Source: Acidobacteriota bacterium
Lineage (GTDB): Bacteria > Acidobacteriota > Blastocatellia > RBC074
Assembly (NCBI GenBank): GCA_018268995.1
Contig: JAFDVL010000073.1
Span: forward strand, 1-44,784
Length of the DNA stretch: 44,784 nucleotides
Reading direction: 5' to 3'
How positions within the stretch are numbered: the stretch's first letter is position 1; each line of letters begins with the position of its first letter. Under the pieces are notes generated by a model. That model did no database searches. It saw nothing but the letters and a program-made list of their open reading frames with translations, and was not told where the DNA came from. Made by a program: the position numbers and the translations under genes. Positions 1 through 8,943 of this stretch are shown in pieces.

Positions 1-2529
1 CGCGACATCAAGCCCGAAAACGTGATGATCCGCGAGGATGATCTTGTCAAGGTGCTGGATTTTGGGCTGGCGAAACTGACAGAGAGAAAGAGTGACGGAG
101 CGACGGCGCGATGGGGAGAGGATGATCCCGTGCGCCCTCTTGCTCCCCCTCCCTCCCTCGCTCCTTCTACGGCTTCCAGCATTGTGATGGGCACCGCACG
201 TTACATGTCTCCTGAACAGGCGCGCGGTGTGAACATAGACGAGCGCAGCGATATTTTCAGCTTTGGTTCCGTGTTGTACGAAATGCTGACGGGACATCCG
301 CCTTTTCAGGGAGAAACGACCACGGATGTCATCATCGCAGTTGTTGAAAAAGACCCGCTGCCAGTTTCATCTTTAGTCGCGGGCATCCCCACGGAGCTAC
401 AGCAAATTGTTCATAAGACACTACAAAAAAATCGTGAGGAACGTTACCAAACCAGCAAAGAATTGTTGGCGGATATCAAAAGCTTCAAGCGCCTCGCTGA
501 AGCCGCGAGCGGAGAACTGACGCTGGTGCGACGCGCGATCCCGCATCAAAGTGCCGCGACGGGCTTCACGCTGACAGCAGAGTATCTTGCAAAACAGATC
601 AAACAGCATAATCGCGCCTCTCTGGCTGCCCTTGTCATTGTCCTTGTCGCTATTGCTGCTGTGTCGTGGTTCTTTTTTTCCAAACGTACATATGCCTTGT
701 CTGAAAAAGACACCGTGTTGCTGGCCGATTTTGTCAATCAGACAGGTGATCCGGTTTTTGATGGCTCGCTCAAGCAGGCGCTGGCTGCACAACTAGAACA
801 GACGCCCTTCCTGAATTTTTATCCTGAGGAACGCGTGCGCGAAACCTTGAAGCTGATGAATCGCGCACCGGATGAGCGATTGACGCGCGAAATTGCGCGG
901 GAAATCTGTTTGCGTCAGGGGGTAAAAGCTGCGCTTATCGGCACGATCACGAAATTTGATCGCAACTATTCCATCACGCTGGAAGCTGTGGACGTTCAGA
1001 ATGGAGCCGTTTTTGCTCGCACGCTGGTCGAAGCGGAAGGCCGCGATAGTGTGTTACATGCGCTGGGCCGCGCCGCCAATCAACTCCGCGAAAAGCTGGG
1101 GGAATCGCTCAGCTCAATGCAACGCTTTACGGTGCCGATGGAGCAGGGCACAACGTCTTCACTTGATGCCCTGAAAGCGGTTTCGCTGGCCCGCGATCAA
1201 TTCCTGAAAGGGAATCGGCTGGAAGCGATCACACTGTACAGGCGAGCGATTGAACTTGATCCGAATTTTGCGTTGCCATATGCACGGCTGGCTAATACCT
1301 ACGATGGCATCGGGCAGTCAGAGCTGGCAAAAAAGTTTGGTGAAAAGGCGTATCAATTGCGCGAACGCACCAGCGAACGCGAGAAGTTTTACATTTCGTC
1401 CATCTACTATGATTGCGTCACGGGCGAGATTGAGAAGGATATTGAGATTCTCAAAGTCTGGGCGCAAACCTATCCGCGCGATGTTTACCCGCACAATACG
1501 CTGGCGATGCGCTATCACTGTCTGGGCAATTTCGAGGAATCCGCCAACGAAGCCAATGAAGCTCGCGCCCTTGATCCAAACTATGTTTTCCCGTATGGCA
1601 ATTTAGCGGCAGCGTTGATGCGGTTGGGGCGTTATGACGAATCCATCGCGGCGATCCAACAGGCACAAGAGCGTAAACTGGATTCGATGCTTTATCATCT
1701 GGTGTTATTTCGCATTGGTTTTGCTCAGGGCAACGAGGAATTATTGCAGCGACAAGTTGCGTGGGGAAAAGGGCGGTTGGATGAAATGCACACGCTCAAC
1801 TGGCAATCGCTGGCTGCGGCTTTCAACGGGCAACTGACCGAAGCGGAAGAGCTAACCCAACGTTCAGTCATCTTGCTGGAGCAGCGCAATTTGCGCGAGA
1901 CGGCGGCTTCTGTGCTGGTAGATCAGGCTTCGCGGCAGGCGCTGGCTGGAAATTCCGCGCGCGCCAAAGAGAATATTGCCAAAGCCCTTGCGCTTTCGCC
2001 GCATATTCTGACGCGAGGGTATCGCAACGTTGTGATCCTTCCGCTGGGGCCGATGGTGTTTGCCTTGAATGGAGAACTTACACAAGCACAGTCTTTACTG
2101 GACGAAACGGCCAGGCAAAATCCCACCAATTCACTTTCACAAGCGGTTTGGATTCCGGCGACGCGTGCGGCGATTGAATTGCGGCGCGGGCAGACTGACA
2201 AGTCCATTGAACTGCTGAAGCCCACGGAGTCTTACGAATCGGCTTCCTCTTTCTGGCCCACGTGGTTGCGCGGGCAAGCCTATTTACAGGCAAAAAAGGG
2301 AAGTGAAGCCGCCGCAGAATTTCAGAAAATCATCGCGCATCGTGGCTGGGAACCGACTTCGATGTTGTGGCCATTGGCCCATCTTGGTTTGGCGCGTGCA
2401 TCAGTGCTGAATAATGATTTGGCCGTCAGCCGCAGTGCCTATGAGAAATTCTTTTCGTTTTGGAATCGCGCAGATGCTGATTTGCCGCTGTTGCTGGAAG
2501 CGAAAAAGGAATACGAAAAGCTGCGTTAG
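1..2529 (+). CDS. Ser/Thr protein kinase with C-terminal TPR region (5' end missing)
   Basis: This is the 3' part of a eukaryotic-type Ser/Thr kinase; the reading frame is open at base 1, so the start lies outside the window. The window opens on the catalytic loop (RDIKPEN), followed by the metal-binding DFG in VLDFGLAKL, an activation segment ending GTARYMSPEQARG, and the helix F motif DIFSFGSVLYEMLTG. The kinase domain ends near nt 500. One hydrophobic segment (about nt 616-684) anchors it in the membrane. The remaining 600 or so residues are extracytoplasmic, with TPR-like helices from about nt 1150 (for example AITLYRRAIELDPNFALPYA). This kinase-TM-TPR architecture is frequent in Acidobacteriota. 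Kinase substrate and stimulus are unknown. The truncation is due to the window edge, not a lesion. Confidence 0.93.
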   Translation, partial: RDIKPENVMIREDDLVKVLDFGLAKLTERKSDGATARWGEDDPVRPLAPPPSLAPSTASSIVMGTARYMSPEQARGVNIDERSDIFSFGSVLYEMLTGHPPFQGETTTDVIIAVVEKDPLPVSSLVAGIPTELQQIVHKTLQKNREERYQTSKELLADIKSFKRLAEAASGELTLVRRAIPHQSAATGFTLTAEYLAKQIKQHNRASLAALVIVLVAIAAVSWFFFSKRTYALSEKDTVLLADFVNQTGDPVFDGSLKQALAAQLEQTPFLNFYPEERVRETLKLMNRAPDERLTREIAREICLRQGVKAALIGTITKFDRNYSITLEAVDVQNGAVFARTLVEAEGRDSVLHALGRAANQLREKLGESLSSMQRFTVPMEQGTTSSLDALKAVSLARDQFLKGNRLEAITLYRRAIELDPNFALPYARLANTYDGIGQSELAKKFGEKAYQLRERTSEREKFYISSIYYDCVTGEIEKDIEILKVWAQTYPRDVYPHNTLAMRYHCLGNFEESANEANEARALDPNYVFPYGNLAAALMRLGRYDESIAAIQQAQERKLDSMLYHLVLFRIGFAQGNEELLQRQVAWGKGRLDEMHTLNWQSLAAAFNGQLTEAEELTQRSVILLEQRNLRETAASVLVDQASRQALAGNSARAKENIAKALALSPHILTRGYRNVVILPLGPMVFALNGELTQAQSLLDETARQNPTNSLSQAVWIPATRAAIELRRGQTDKSIELLKPTESYESASSFWPTWLRGQAYLQAKKGSEAAAEFQKIIAHRGWEPTSMLWPLAHLGLARASVLNNDLAVSRSAYEKFFSFWNRADADLPLLLEAKKEYEKLR

Positions 2530-2581
2530 ACCTAGAGCGGACATATCGTTTGCTTCTTTGTTCGTCAGGTCTGGCAGCGCG

Positions 2582-2602
2582 CTGCAAACAAGATGTTTGC
2601 AG
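2582..2602. repeat. 21-nt hairpin of the AAACA-NNN-TGTTT family
   Basis: A perfect inverted repeat with 9-nt arms (CTGCAAACA / TGTTTGCAG) and a 3-nt loop, 52 nt downstream of the kinase stop codon. The same core recurs four more times, at 14088, 14130, 17913 and 17951, with different but still complementary outer bases. It could act as an mRNA 3'-end structure; there is no T-tract. Confidence 0.7.
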
Positions 2603-2612
2603 TACACTAACT

Positions 2613-3020
2613 TTATTCGGTTCGATCTTTCAGGCGATAGACAAACCGCAAGGCCGTGTAAACTTCATCAATCGCGCAGGATTTATTATCTACTAAACCC
2701 GCTGCCAGTCCGGTTTGCTGCACGCCATTGAACGTCAAATCTGTCTCGACCTTCGCCGCCTGCTTGGGCCACGCCACCCAGAGCATCCCTGCCGGGCTAA
2801 GTTTCTCGGCCAGTTTGGCAAATTTGTTTTCCAGCTCTTCCTGGGATTTCGGGAAGAACACGATCAAATCCATCGGCTTTTGCACACCGATGATTTTGAC
2901 TCGCGCGGGCAAGTCATTTAACGATTCGCGAAAGCCTGCGGGAGCATTAAGAAATGTGATGCGGGAACCTGCCTGAATGCCAAGCTTTTTCGCCAAAGGC
3001 GTTTTTACCTCGTCCGTCAT
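2613..3020 (-). CDS. DUF3052 family protein
   Basis: A 135-residue cytoplasmic protein that I assign to the DUF3052 family. Supporting segments are PLAKKLGIQAGSRI near the N-terminus, DLIVFFPKSQEELE in the middle and PAGMLWVAWPKQAAKVETDL followed by GLVDNKSCAIDEVYTALRFV at the C-terminus. The family is small, widespread in bacteria and has no established function; no catalytic motif is visible. Its start lies 2 nt after the stop of the radical SAM gene, so the two are almost certainly co-transcribed and perhaps translationally coupled. The end is close to the kinase 3' end, so the two units converge. Confidence 0.82.
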   Translation of the reverse strand: MTDEVKTPLAKKLGIQAGSRITFLNAPAGFRESLNDLPARVKIIGVQKPMDLIVFFPKSQEELENKFAKLAEKLSPAGMLWVAWPKQAAKVETDLTFNGVQQTGLAAGLVDNKSCAIDEVYTALRFVYRLKDRTE

Positions 3021-3022
3021 TC

Positions 3023-4039
3023 TTATCCTTTCGCCTGCAATCCTTGCAATTGCACAATAGTCGTTTGCTCAGTGGACTTGCCGAATCGTTCCAGGCACGC
3101 GAGACAGGGATAATGTAGTTGCTCTCGCCGCGCGGAATCTGCTGCCATTTCCAACCGTTCCTGATGTACCTGATGCACGAGCTTGATCAGTCGGGACAGC
3201 GCGCTGGGCAAACTTTCACGGCGCAAATCTGCCACCACATCTTCGCCGTCCTGCTCTCCGTCACGATAATTCGAGATTTGACAACACAGTGTCAGACGGC
3301 CTTTATAATCAATATTCAAATCATCCATCGTCAGCGGCGCACAACGCGGCAAGTAATATTCTGTGTAAAAGCCAATGGCCATTTCGATCTCATGCCGAAA
3401 CTCATTGCGCAGCCGCGTTACATCCCGCTCCACGCCACGCCATTCGCTCAGCGGTAGCACCAGATCATTGCTGAAATTATGTTGTGTCGGATTTTGATGA
3501 ACGAAGACGTGTCGTTCGACTCCGAGATGTGCGCCGAGCAAGGCGAGTTGATCAATCTCGTGACGATTGGCGCGGTTAATCGTGGAAATCAGGGCGGTGG
3601 GAATGCCCATCGCTTTGCAGGTCGCCAGTGCTGAGACGACTTCGCGGTATGAACCTTTGCCGCGAATCTGATCGTGCGTTGCTTCTGTCGCGCCATCCAC
3701 GCTGATCGAAATGTTGGCCAGTTGCGCGCGGCGAATTTTAGGCGTGACAGCCTTCAGCGTCTTGGCAAAGTTTCGCGCATTCGTCAGAAAGTGATACCGG
3801 AAACCGTGTTGGGCGATCATTTCCAGCGCTTCGCCAAACTGCGGATGCATCGGCGGTTCGCCGCCCGTAATCGCCACGTACTTGTAGCCGAGAGGCTTAG
3901 CTTCGGTCAGAATTTTTTCCAGCAGTTCCAGCGGGAAAAACAAATTGCTTTTGTCGCCGACGCCCCGATAAATATCGCGAAAGCAGTGACCACAATCCAA
4001 ATTGCAAACGTTATTTAGCTCAATTCCAATGCGCGGCAT
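3023..4039 (-). CDS. radical SAM protein with C-terminal Cys cluster
   Basis: The N-terminus carries the radical SAM cluster motif CX3CX2C (CNLDCGHC) about 15 residues from the start, followed by the SAM-binding segment ITGGEPPMHP and a sheet segment SISVDGATEATHDQI. The C-terminal third has further cysteines (RCAP, LTLCCQIS, YPCLACLERFG), which is the layout of a SPASM or Twitch auxiliary iron-sulphur cluster. Such proteins modify peptides, proteins or cofactors. No precursor peptide was recognised beside it; the only tight partner is the DUF3052 gene 2 nt downstream. I chose the ATG at 4039 over a TTG at 4063 because it gives the usual short lead-in to the cysteine motif; neither has a convincing ribosome site. 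The substrate is unknown. Confidence 0.85.
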   Translation of the reverse strand: MPRIGIELNNVCNLDCGHCFRDIYRGVGDKSNLFFPLELLEKILTEAKPLGYKYVAITGGEPPMHPQFGEALEMIAQHGFRYHFLTNARNFAKTLKAVTPKIRRAQLANISISVDGATEATHDQIRGKGSYREVVSALATCKAMGIPTALISTINRANRHEIDQLALLGAHLGVERHVFVHQNPTQHNFSNDLVLPLSEWRGVERDVTRLRNEFRHEIEMAIGFYTEYYLPRCAPLTMDDLNIDYKGRLTLCCQISNYRDGEQDGEDVVADLRRESLPSALSRLIKLVHQVHQERLEMAADSARREQLHYPCLACLERFGKSTEQTTIVQLQGLQAKG

Positions 4040-4150
4040 AAATTCCAGGAGGGGCAAAAGCAATAAAATCGGGGGCCAAAACGAGCGGCATTGTAACGTG
4101 TGGCAATCCGAAAAGCCAATTTCGTTTGCGTTTCAAAGTATGACTAATGC

Positions 4151-4217
4151 AGAAGCCCGCACACCGTAAGGGCGTCGCAACGTGCTCTCTTGCCGTCCTG
4201 ACTGCGTGCGGGCTTCT
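4151..4217. repeat. dispersed 67-nt hairpin repeat
   Basis: Arms of 24 nt (4151-4174 and 4194-4217) enclose a 19-nt loop. The outer 12 nt pair perfectly (AGAAGCCCGCAC / GTGCGGGCTTCT); the inner half is decayed and includes CCGTAAGGGCG, which resembles the inner arm of the hairpin at 23515. A 13-nt flank GTATGACTAATGC (4138-4150) recurs in reverse complement beside that same hairpin. It lies 50 nt past the selA stop and upstream of the radical SAM gene. No T-tract, so a canonical terminator is unlikely. Confidence 0.65.
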
Positions 4218-4267
4218 TTGCCTTTGCCTACTTGTTTCAATGCAAGGATCGTGGACAGGGTTTGTGA

Positions 4268-5668
4268 CTATAGCCTGGCTAACGCTGCGGCTAATTCTTT
4301 TTCCTCGTTTTTGCTGACAGTACGCAGGTCAACCAGGAGTTTGTTTTCTTCGATCCGCGCAATGATCGGGGGCGTATTTTGGCGCAGCTGTGCTTCCATT
4401 TCAGTTGCACTTAGATGGTCGCTCGTGAGGCTGATCAATTTGGTTGGCAAGACAGCTCCCGGCGCTGAGCCGCCACCAACCACTGAGTTCCCGTCCAGTA
4501 GTTGTAATTTGAGCTTGTCATTGCGAACGCGGCGAAGGACGTTGCGGGCGCGGCGAGCCACTTCCTCTTTCGTGGCTTGCAACGCCGCAATCGCAGGCAA
4601 TTCTGTCAATGCTTTGCTATTGGCGTAAGTCGCAATCGTTGCCTCCAGTGCTGAAAAAATCAGCTTATCTACGCGAAAGGCGCGCATCATCGGATTGCGT
4701 TTGATGCGGTCAATAAATTCTTTTTGGCCAAGAATGATTCCGGCCTGCGGCCCGCCGAGCAATTTGTCGCCGCTGAAGGCCAGTAACGGCACGTTTGCTT
4801 GCAGTGAATGCTGTACAGTTGGTTCGTCAGGAATGCCGATGGCCGCAAGGTCAAGCAACGCGCCACTGCCTAAATCTTCAAAAAACGGGATGTTTCGTTC
4901 GCGTGCAAGCTGCGCCAGCTCCGCTAAAGACGGGCGTTCGGTGAAGCCGATGATGCGATAGTTCGACGGATGCGAACGCAAAATGATTTTGGTGTTTTCG
5001 TTGATGGCCTCGGCAAAATCGCTCAGGCGTGTGCGATTTGTGGTGCCGACTTCACGAATACGAGCGCCGGATTTGGCAATGACATCAGGCAAACGAAACG
5101 ATCCGCCGATTTCCACGAGTTCACCGCGCGAAACCAGCACTTCGCCGCCTTCTGCCAACGTGTTGAGCGTCAGGTATACGGCTGCGGCGCAATTGTTCAC
5201 GACCGCTGCGGCGTCACATCCGAGCAAATCGCGGAGCATTGATTCCAACCCGGAACCCCGTTTGCCGCGTGCGCCTGTGGTCAAATCGTATTCGAGGTTG
5301 CAGTATCCGCTGGCAGCTTTTGTGATGGCTTCAATGGCCGCCTGGCTCAGCGGCGCGCGCCCTAAATTCGTATGCAGAACTACGCCGGTCGCGTTGATCA
5401 CGCGTTGGGTGAGTGCTTGTTGACGTTTGACGAAGCGATTGGCTAAACGACGCTCGGCTTCCTGCGTTAGCGCTTCTGCATTAGCCAAACCGTTGATGTT
5501 TGAGCTTTGAGGTTCGTGACGAAATTCCGCGCGCATTTCGTCCAGGACTTCGCGCAATCGGTCGCGTACACTGTCGCGTCCCTGCTTGGCAATCAGCCTT
5601 TGCACTTCGTCGCGCCGCAACAGCGCATCAATTGAAGGCAGGCTGCGGAGTTTCTGTTCAGGTGTCAT
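4268..5668 (-). CDS. selA: L-seryl-tRNA(Sec) selenium transferase
   Basis: SelA is a PLP enzyme that converts Ser-tRNA(Sec) to selenocysteinyl-tRNA(Sec) with selenophosphate. The 466-residue protein has the family N-terminus (MTPEQKLRSLPSIDALLRRD), the conserved INATGVVLHTNLGRAPLS segment near residue 91, and the PLP lysine in FSGDKLLGGPQAG (Lys302). Length is normal for the family. The reading frame stays open 11 codons further upstream (to 5701), but that extension runs into a hairpin repeat, and the conserved N-terminus starts at 5668. No selB, selC, selD or obvious selenoprotein gene lies in the window, so the rest of the pathway must be elsewhere. The gene follows the MFS gene on the same strand with a hairpin between them. 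Confidence 0.95.
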   Translation of the reverse strand: MTPEQKLRSLPSIDALLRRDEVQRLIAKQGRDSVRDRLREVLDEMRAEFRHEPQSSNINGLANAEALTQEAERRLANRFVKRQQALTQRVINATGVVLHTNLGRAPLSQAAIEAITKAASGYCNLEYDLTTGARGKRGSGLESMLRDLLGCDAAAVVNNCAAAVYLTLNTLAEGGEVLVSRGELVEIGGSFRLPDVIAKSGARIREVGTTNRTRLSDFAEAINENTKIILRSHPSNYRIIGFTERPSLAELAQLARERNIPFFEDLGSGALLDLAAIGIPDEPTVQHSLQANVPLLAFSGDKLLGGPQAGIILGQKEFIDRIKRNPMMRAFRVDKLIFSALEATIATYANSKALTELPAIAALQATKEEVARRARNVLRRVRNDKLKLQLLDGNSVVGGGSAPGAVLPTKLISLTSDHLSATEMEAQLRQNTPPIIARIEENKLLVDLRTVSKNEEKELAAALARL

Positions 5669-5686
5669 AGCGATTGAGCACCCGGT

Positions 5687-5752
5687 CAGTACCAGGAGCA
5701 ATAGCGAGCGTGTCTGGCATAAAAGCTGCGCTCGCTATCGCTCCTGGTACTG
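5687..5752. repeat. dispersed 66-nt hairpin repeat overlapping the MFS stop codon
   Basis: Two 24-nt arms (5687-5710 and 5729-5752) differ at one position and enclose an 18-nt loop. The arm begins CAGTACC and ends GAGCG, as in the hairpin at 23515. The right arm contains the last codons and TAG of the MFS gene, and the left arm ends 19 nt upstream of the selA start, so the structure would form between two genes of one transcript. Confidence 0.8.
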
Positions 5753-6955
5753 ATGAGTGGTGTGTGAAGGATACAGTATCATCATCACGGTGAAAATTAG
5801 GACATCAATCGTTAGCGCGGTGATGACCACATAAAACAACACTTGCGGGCCGATGGAAGAGAAGAACTGCCCAACGATGAACGGCAAAATCATTGATCCC
5901 CCACTGGAGGCCGAAAATAAATACCCGGTCAATTTACCGCTGAGCGACATTCTCCGCTCGGCAAAGGAAAGCATCGTCGGAAACACCGAAGCCATTGAAA
6001 GCCCCAAGGTGCAGCAGGCGATCCATAATACTGTAACGGATGCAGGCCAAATCAGAATTGCCACGACGCTGAAGAAAATGCCAGTAAAGTCGCAGATTAA
6101 AATTGTGCGTGGGCGAAACTTTGTCGCAATCGGAATCGCCAATAATCGGCCAAATGTGAACAGGAATAAAAACACTGAATTCAGTTTGTAGGCTGCGCTT
6201 TTGTCACCCAGGCCTGCTTTCATAGTGTAGGTGTGAATCCAGCTGATGATCGAAGCTTCAAATCCGGTATAGAGAAAAAAGAAACACGCGACCAGTCCGG
6301 CTAACAAGCGATTCACCGGCACCTTGGTTTCGCCTTCTGCCGAATATGGATGCACCGGACTGGGCAATCGCAACAACCAAATGCAGGCAGGCAGCACCGT
6401 CAGCGATAACGCCCAATAGGCCCAATTGATGTCACCACTCAGGCTTTCAACTTGTTCGATGATCAACGGGGCAATGGCGGAGCCCAATCCCCACGAAAAA
6501 TGTAATCCGGTCAACAGCGCGCCGATATTGCTGTCACGATGCGACCACATCAGCAGCGTGTTGCCTCCAACATTGATCAGGCTGCCGACCAGTCCTTGCA
6601 CTAAGAAAAGCGCAATCAATAGTTTCAAATTTGGCGTCACCGGCACAAAGGCTGCAAGCAAAGCCATTCCGGCCAATGCCCCAGCTAAAACTTTATGCCC
6701 GCGCAAGTGATCATAAATTCTGCCGCCGAAAATCGAGCCGAGGATGAACCCCAACGAACGCGACATAAACGAATAACTGATTTCGTGAAATTCAGAATTC
6801 GTTCGATGGGCTAACTCCGTCAACGTCGTGCCCAGCGCCATCATCATCATCCCCAACGCCATAAACGCCAGGTAGTAGGCAATCACCAAATGAGTCGGAT
6901 TTGTGGATTGAGTGGTGGGAAAATCGGTTGCTACAGCGGTCGTGGGTTGATTCAT
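5735..6955 (-). CDS. MFS transporter, NaGLT1/MFSD4-like
   Basis: A 406-residue protein with about twelve hydrophobic segments, typical of the major facilitator superfamily. The segment after helix 1 (FHEISYSFMSRSLGFILGSI) and the following GGRIYD, which replaces the usual helix 2-3 loop motif, resemble the animal NaGLT1/MFSD4 group and its bacterial relatives, so a sugar or related solute is a reasonable guess but unproven. A soluble N-terminal tail of about 20 residues precedes helix 1. The last residues (QYQER) and the TAG stop are encoded by the arm of a palindromic repeat, so the native C-terminus may have been altered by insertion of that repeat. It diverges from the NHL gene across 150 nt and lies upstream of selA on the same strand. 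Confidence 0.85.
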   Translation of the reverse strand: MNQPTTAVATDFPTTQSTNPTHLVIAYYLAFMALGMMMMALGTTLTELAHRTNSEFHEISYSFMSRSLGFILGSIFGGRIYDHLRGHKVLAGALAGMALLAAFVPVTPNLKLLIALFLVQGLVGSLINVGGNTLLMWSHRDSNIGALLTGLHFSWGLGSAIAPLIIEQVESLSGDINWAYWALSLTVLPACIWLLRLPSPVHPYSAEGETKVPVNRLLAGLVACFFFLYTGFEASIISWIHTYTMKAGLGDKSAAYKLNSVFLFLFTFGRLLAIPIATKFRPRTILICDFTGIFFSVVAILIWPASVTVLWIACCTLGLSMASVFPTMLSFAERRMSLSGKLTGYLFSASSGGSMILPFIVGQFFSSIGPQVLFYVVITALTIDVLIFTVMMILYPSHTTHQYQER

Positions 6956-7105
6956 TAAACTAAACGATAAAAATTAATGCCAAAATAAACGCGAGATTCT
7001 AGCACATTGGGTATCGGCTCAGACAAAAAAATAATGGAAGAAAAGAACTAGCCGACTCGTCTAATGCCCGTAAAAACAACCTAACCCCGAAAATCTGGAG
7101 GCACC

Positions 7106-8200
7106 ATGAAATTCCTGGCAATTCTTTTGAGCATCATCGCGCAACTGATTTTGCTCTTTGCCCGCGCGCAGGCTGATCCCAGCAATACGCTAGTCGTGGA
7201 CAAGCAGGGCCGCGTCTATTTTGGCGATGTTTTGCACAATACGGTCTGGAAGATTGAGGATGGCAAGCTGATCCCGTTCATCAAAGATAAGCATTCGCAT
7301 CGCGTTGTGCTGGATGAGCAAGGCAATCTGTACGGCGAACATTTGGAATATGTGCCCGGCAACGATAGCTGGCGCTTTCACATGTGGAAGGCAACGCCAG
7401 CGGGCGAAGTGCGTTATATCGTTCCGCCTGCGTCTGGGTTCCCGTGGGGATTGCTGATGGACAAAGAGGGAAATCGGTATGAATGGGCAGGGAATAACAA
7501 TAAAAAAGATGATTCGCGCATCGTCAAGCGATTACCCGATGGCAAGTTGGTGACAATCGCGGGGCAAGGCTGGGGCTGGGCCGATGGCCAGGGGACGCAG
7601 GCAAAGTTTACCAGCATCGGCGGAATCACCTGGGGGCCAGACAGCGCATTGTACGTGACCGACAGCGATGCCGTGCGTCGGGTCGCGTTGGATGGTACTG
7701 TGACCACGATCACGCGCGGCAATGATGAATTGCGGCCAAATCTGAAAGCTCGTGTACTGGGTGGTAGCGGTGGCCAATTGTTTGGCTTAACGCTGGATGC
7801 GGAGGGCAATTTTTATGTCGCAAATTACGGCGGCGAAAAAGTCGTGAAAATTGCTTCGGATGGCAAAATCCTTGCCGCATTTGATTCTGAAAGCGGTTGG
7901 GCACCGTCCGGCGTTGCGGTTGCGGGCGGTGACTTGTACGTGTTGGAGTTTCAATCCGACCTGATGGCCAGCGAGAAAAAAGGCCCGCGCGTGCGCAAAA
8001 TTTCTGCCGATGGCAAAGCCCTGATGCTGGGCACTGTGGGCGAAAAAACGAATGAAAATACGCCGCTCAACGACGAAGCAAAATTAGGAATTTCAAGCTG
8101 GATGAAATGGGGAATTGCCCTATTGGTGATGCTGGCCATTGCAGTTTCAGGATGGCGAGTCTGGCGGCTTATTCAGCCGATGAATCAGCAAATCAGTTGA
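7106..8200 (+). CDS. NHL-repeat beta-propeller protein, membrane anchored
   Basis: A 364-residue protein with an N-terminal signal sequence (about residues 1-23), a beta-propeller body and a C-terminal hydrophobic segment (about 331-352) followed by a short basic tail. Repeat blades can be read as LVVDKQGRVYFGDV, GLLMDKEGNRYEW, GITWGPDSALYVTDSDAVR and GLTLDAEGNFYVANYGGEK, the NHL pattern. NHL propellers usually mediate binding rather than catalysis, so a scaffold or sensor role facing the periplasm is likely. The start is supported by TGGAGG 7 nt upstream of the ATG. It is transcribed divergently from the MFS gene and converges on the gene at 8245. No specific partner is evident. Confidence 0.85.
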   Translation: MKFLAILLSIIAQLILLFARAQADPSNTLVVDKQGRVYFGDVLHNTVWKIEDGKLIPFIKDKHSHRVVLDEQGNLYGEHLEYVPGNDSWRFHMWKATPAGEVRYIVPPASGFPWGLLMDKEGNRYEWAGNNNKKDDSRIVKRLPDGKLVTIAGQGWGWADGQGTQAKFTSIGGITWGPDSALYVTDSDAVRRVALDGTVTTITRGNDELRPNLKARVLGGSGGQLFGLTLDAEGNFYVANYGGEKVVKIASDGKILAAFDSESGWAPSGVAVAGGDLYVLEFQSDLMASEKKGPRVRKISADGKALMLGTVGEKTNENTPLNDEAKLGISSWMKWGIALLVMLAIAVSGWRVWRLIQPMNQQIS

Positions 8201-8244
8201 AAGGAAACAAGATGAAGGAACGAACAACACAAAAACCTTAAGGT

Positions 8245-8823
8245 TCATTCGCTTTCTTCCGGTTGTTTCCATCGGCGCGTGAGACGGCGTGCGGCGTCCC
8301 AACGTTTGCGCCAGAACGCTTTGCCTTTGCCTCGTAGAAACGCTTTCACGCGAGCTTTCAGCCGGACGGATTGCACGTGGACGGCTTGGTAAATTTTCGT
8401 GGCTTTGATGAAGGCGTAGACTTTGACTTTGAAGGCCAGAAACCGGTCGTGCAACCAGGCGAACCAGTGGATGCTGAGCAGCTTGGGTTTTGTTAATGAG
8501 AAGATTCGCGCGACCAATGCCGTGCCTACAACTTTGGCGGCGGCGGCAGTCAGGAATCCCATCGCTGGCTGACCATGCGCGATAAACCACAGCGCCGTCA
8601 GCTTAACCGGGATCAGGAGCAGCGAAGGCATTGCGAACATTGCCAGCGCCGCATACGGTGGCAGCGTAGCAATCAGCATTTCAATTTGCCGAAACACTGG
8701 CAATCGCCCAATCGCAGCCGCCAGTCGCAGCAAATCATCCCATAGCCAATCCTCAAGCAACACGAAAATCGCAGCCAGAAAGACAAATGGCGCAGCCAGG
8801 ATTTTTTTCAACTTCGCTTTCAT
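8245..8823 (-). CDS. conserved membrane protein with basic C-terminal tail
   Basis: A 192-residue protein of unknown function. It has hydrophobic stretches near residues 8-30 and two more between about 52 and 108, then a long C-terminal region rich in Lys and Arg (VYAFIKATKIYQ, RVKAFLRGKGKAFW, RRLTRRWKQPEESE). The amphipathic basic tail is likely cytoplasmic and could contact membrane lipids or nucleic acid. I recognise a general resemblance to uncharacterised proteobacterial and acidobacterial membrane proteins, without a family name. It converges on the NHL gene. The 120 nt upstream separate it from a divergent small membrane protein. Confidence 0.7.
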   Translation of the reverse strand: MKAKLKKILAAPFVFLAAIFVLLEDWLWDDLLRLAAAIGRLPVFRQIEMLIATLPPYAALAMFAMPSLLLIPVKLTALWFIAHGQPAMGFLTAAAAKVVGTALVARIFSLTKPKLLSIHWFAWLHDRFLAFKVKVYAFIKATKIYQAVHVQSVRLKARVKAFLRGKGKAFWRKRWDAARRLTRRWKQPEESE

Positions 8824-8943
8824 TGCGCGCGAGTTTCCACTTTTCTCAGCGGCTTTTCAATCGGAATTTACTGATGAAAATAAAATTGCGGTGCTTTTCG
8901 GCAAGCGGTAAGATCGGCGCACTTGCCCCCCGCGAGACAGCGC

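Noticed and set aside
4138..4150. 13-nt match to 23498-23510 as a transposon end
   Set aside because: A 13-nt match alone is expected by chance in 45 kb; only the closeness to two hairpins makes it suggestive, so it is mentioned there but not claimed.
4151..4217. A selC-like tRNA or SECIS near selA
   Set aside because: It folds as one long hairpin with no cloverleaf arms, and the arm format matches the dispersed hairpin family.
8234..8245. 12-nt palindrome AACCTTAAGGTT between convergent genes
   Set aside because: Short, no T-tract and no second copy noticed; may be chance.
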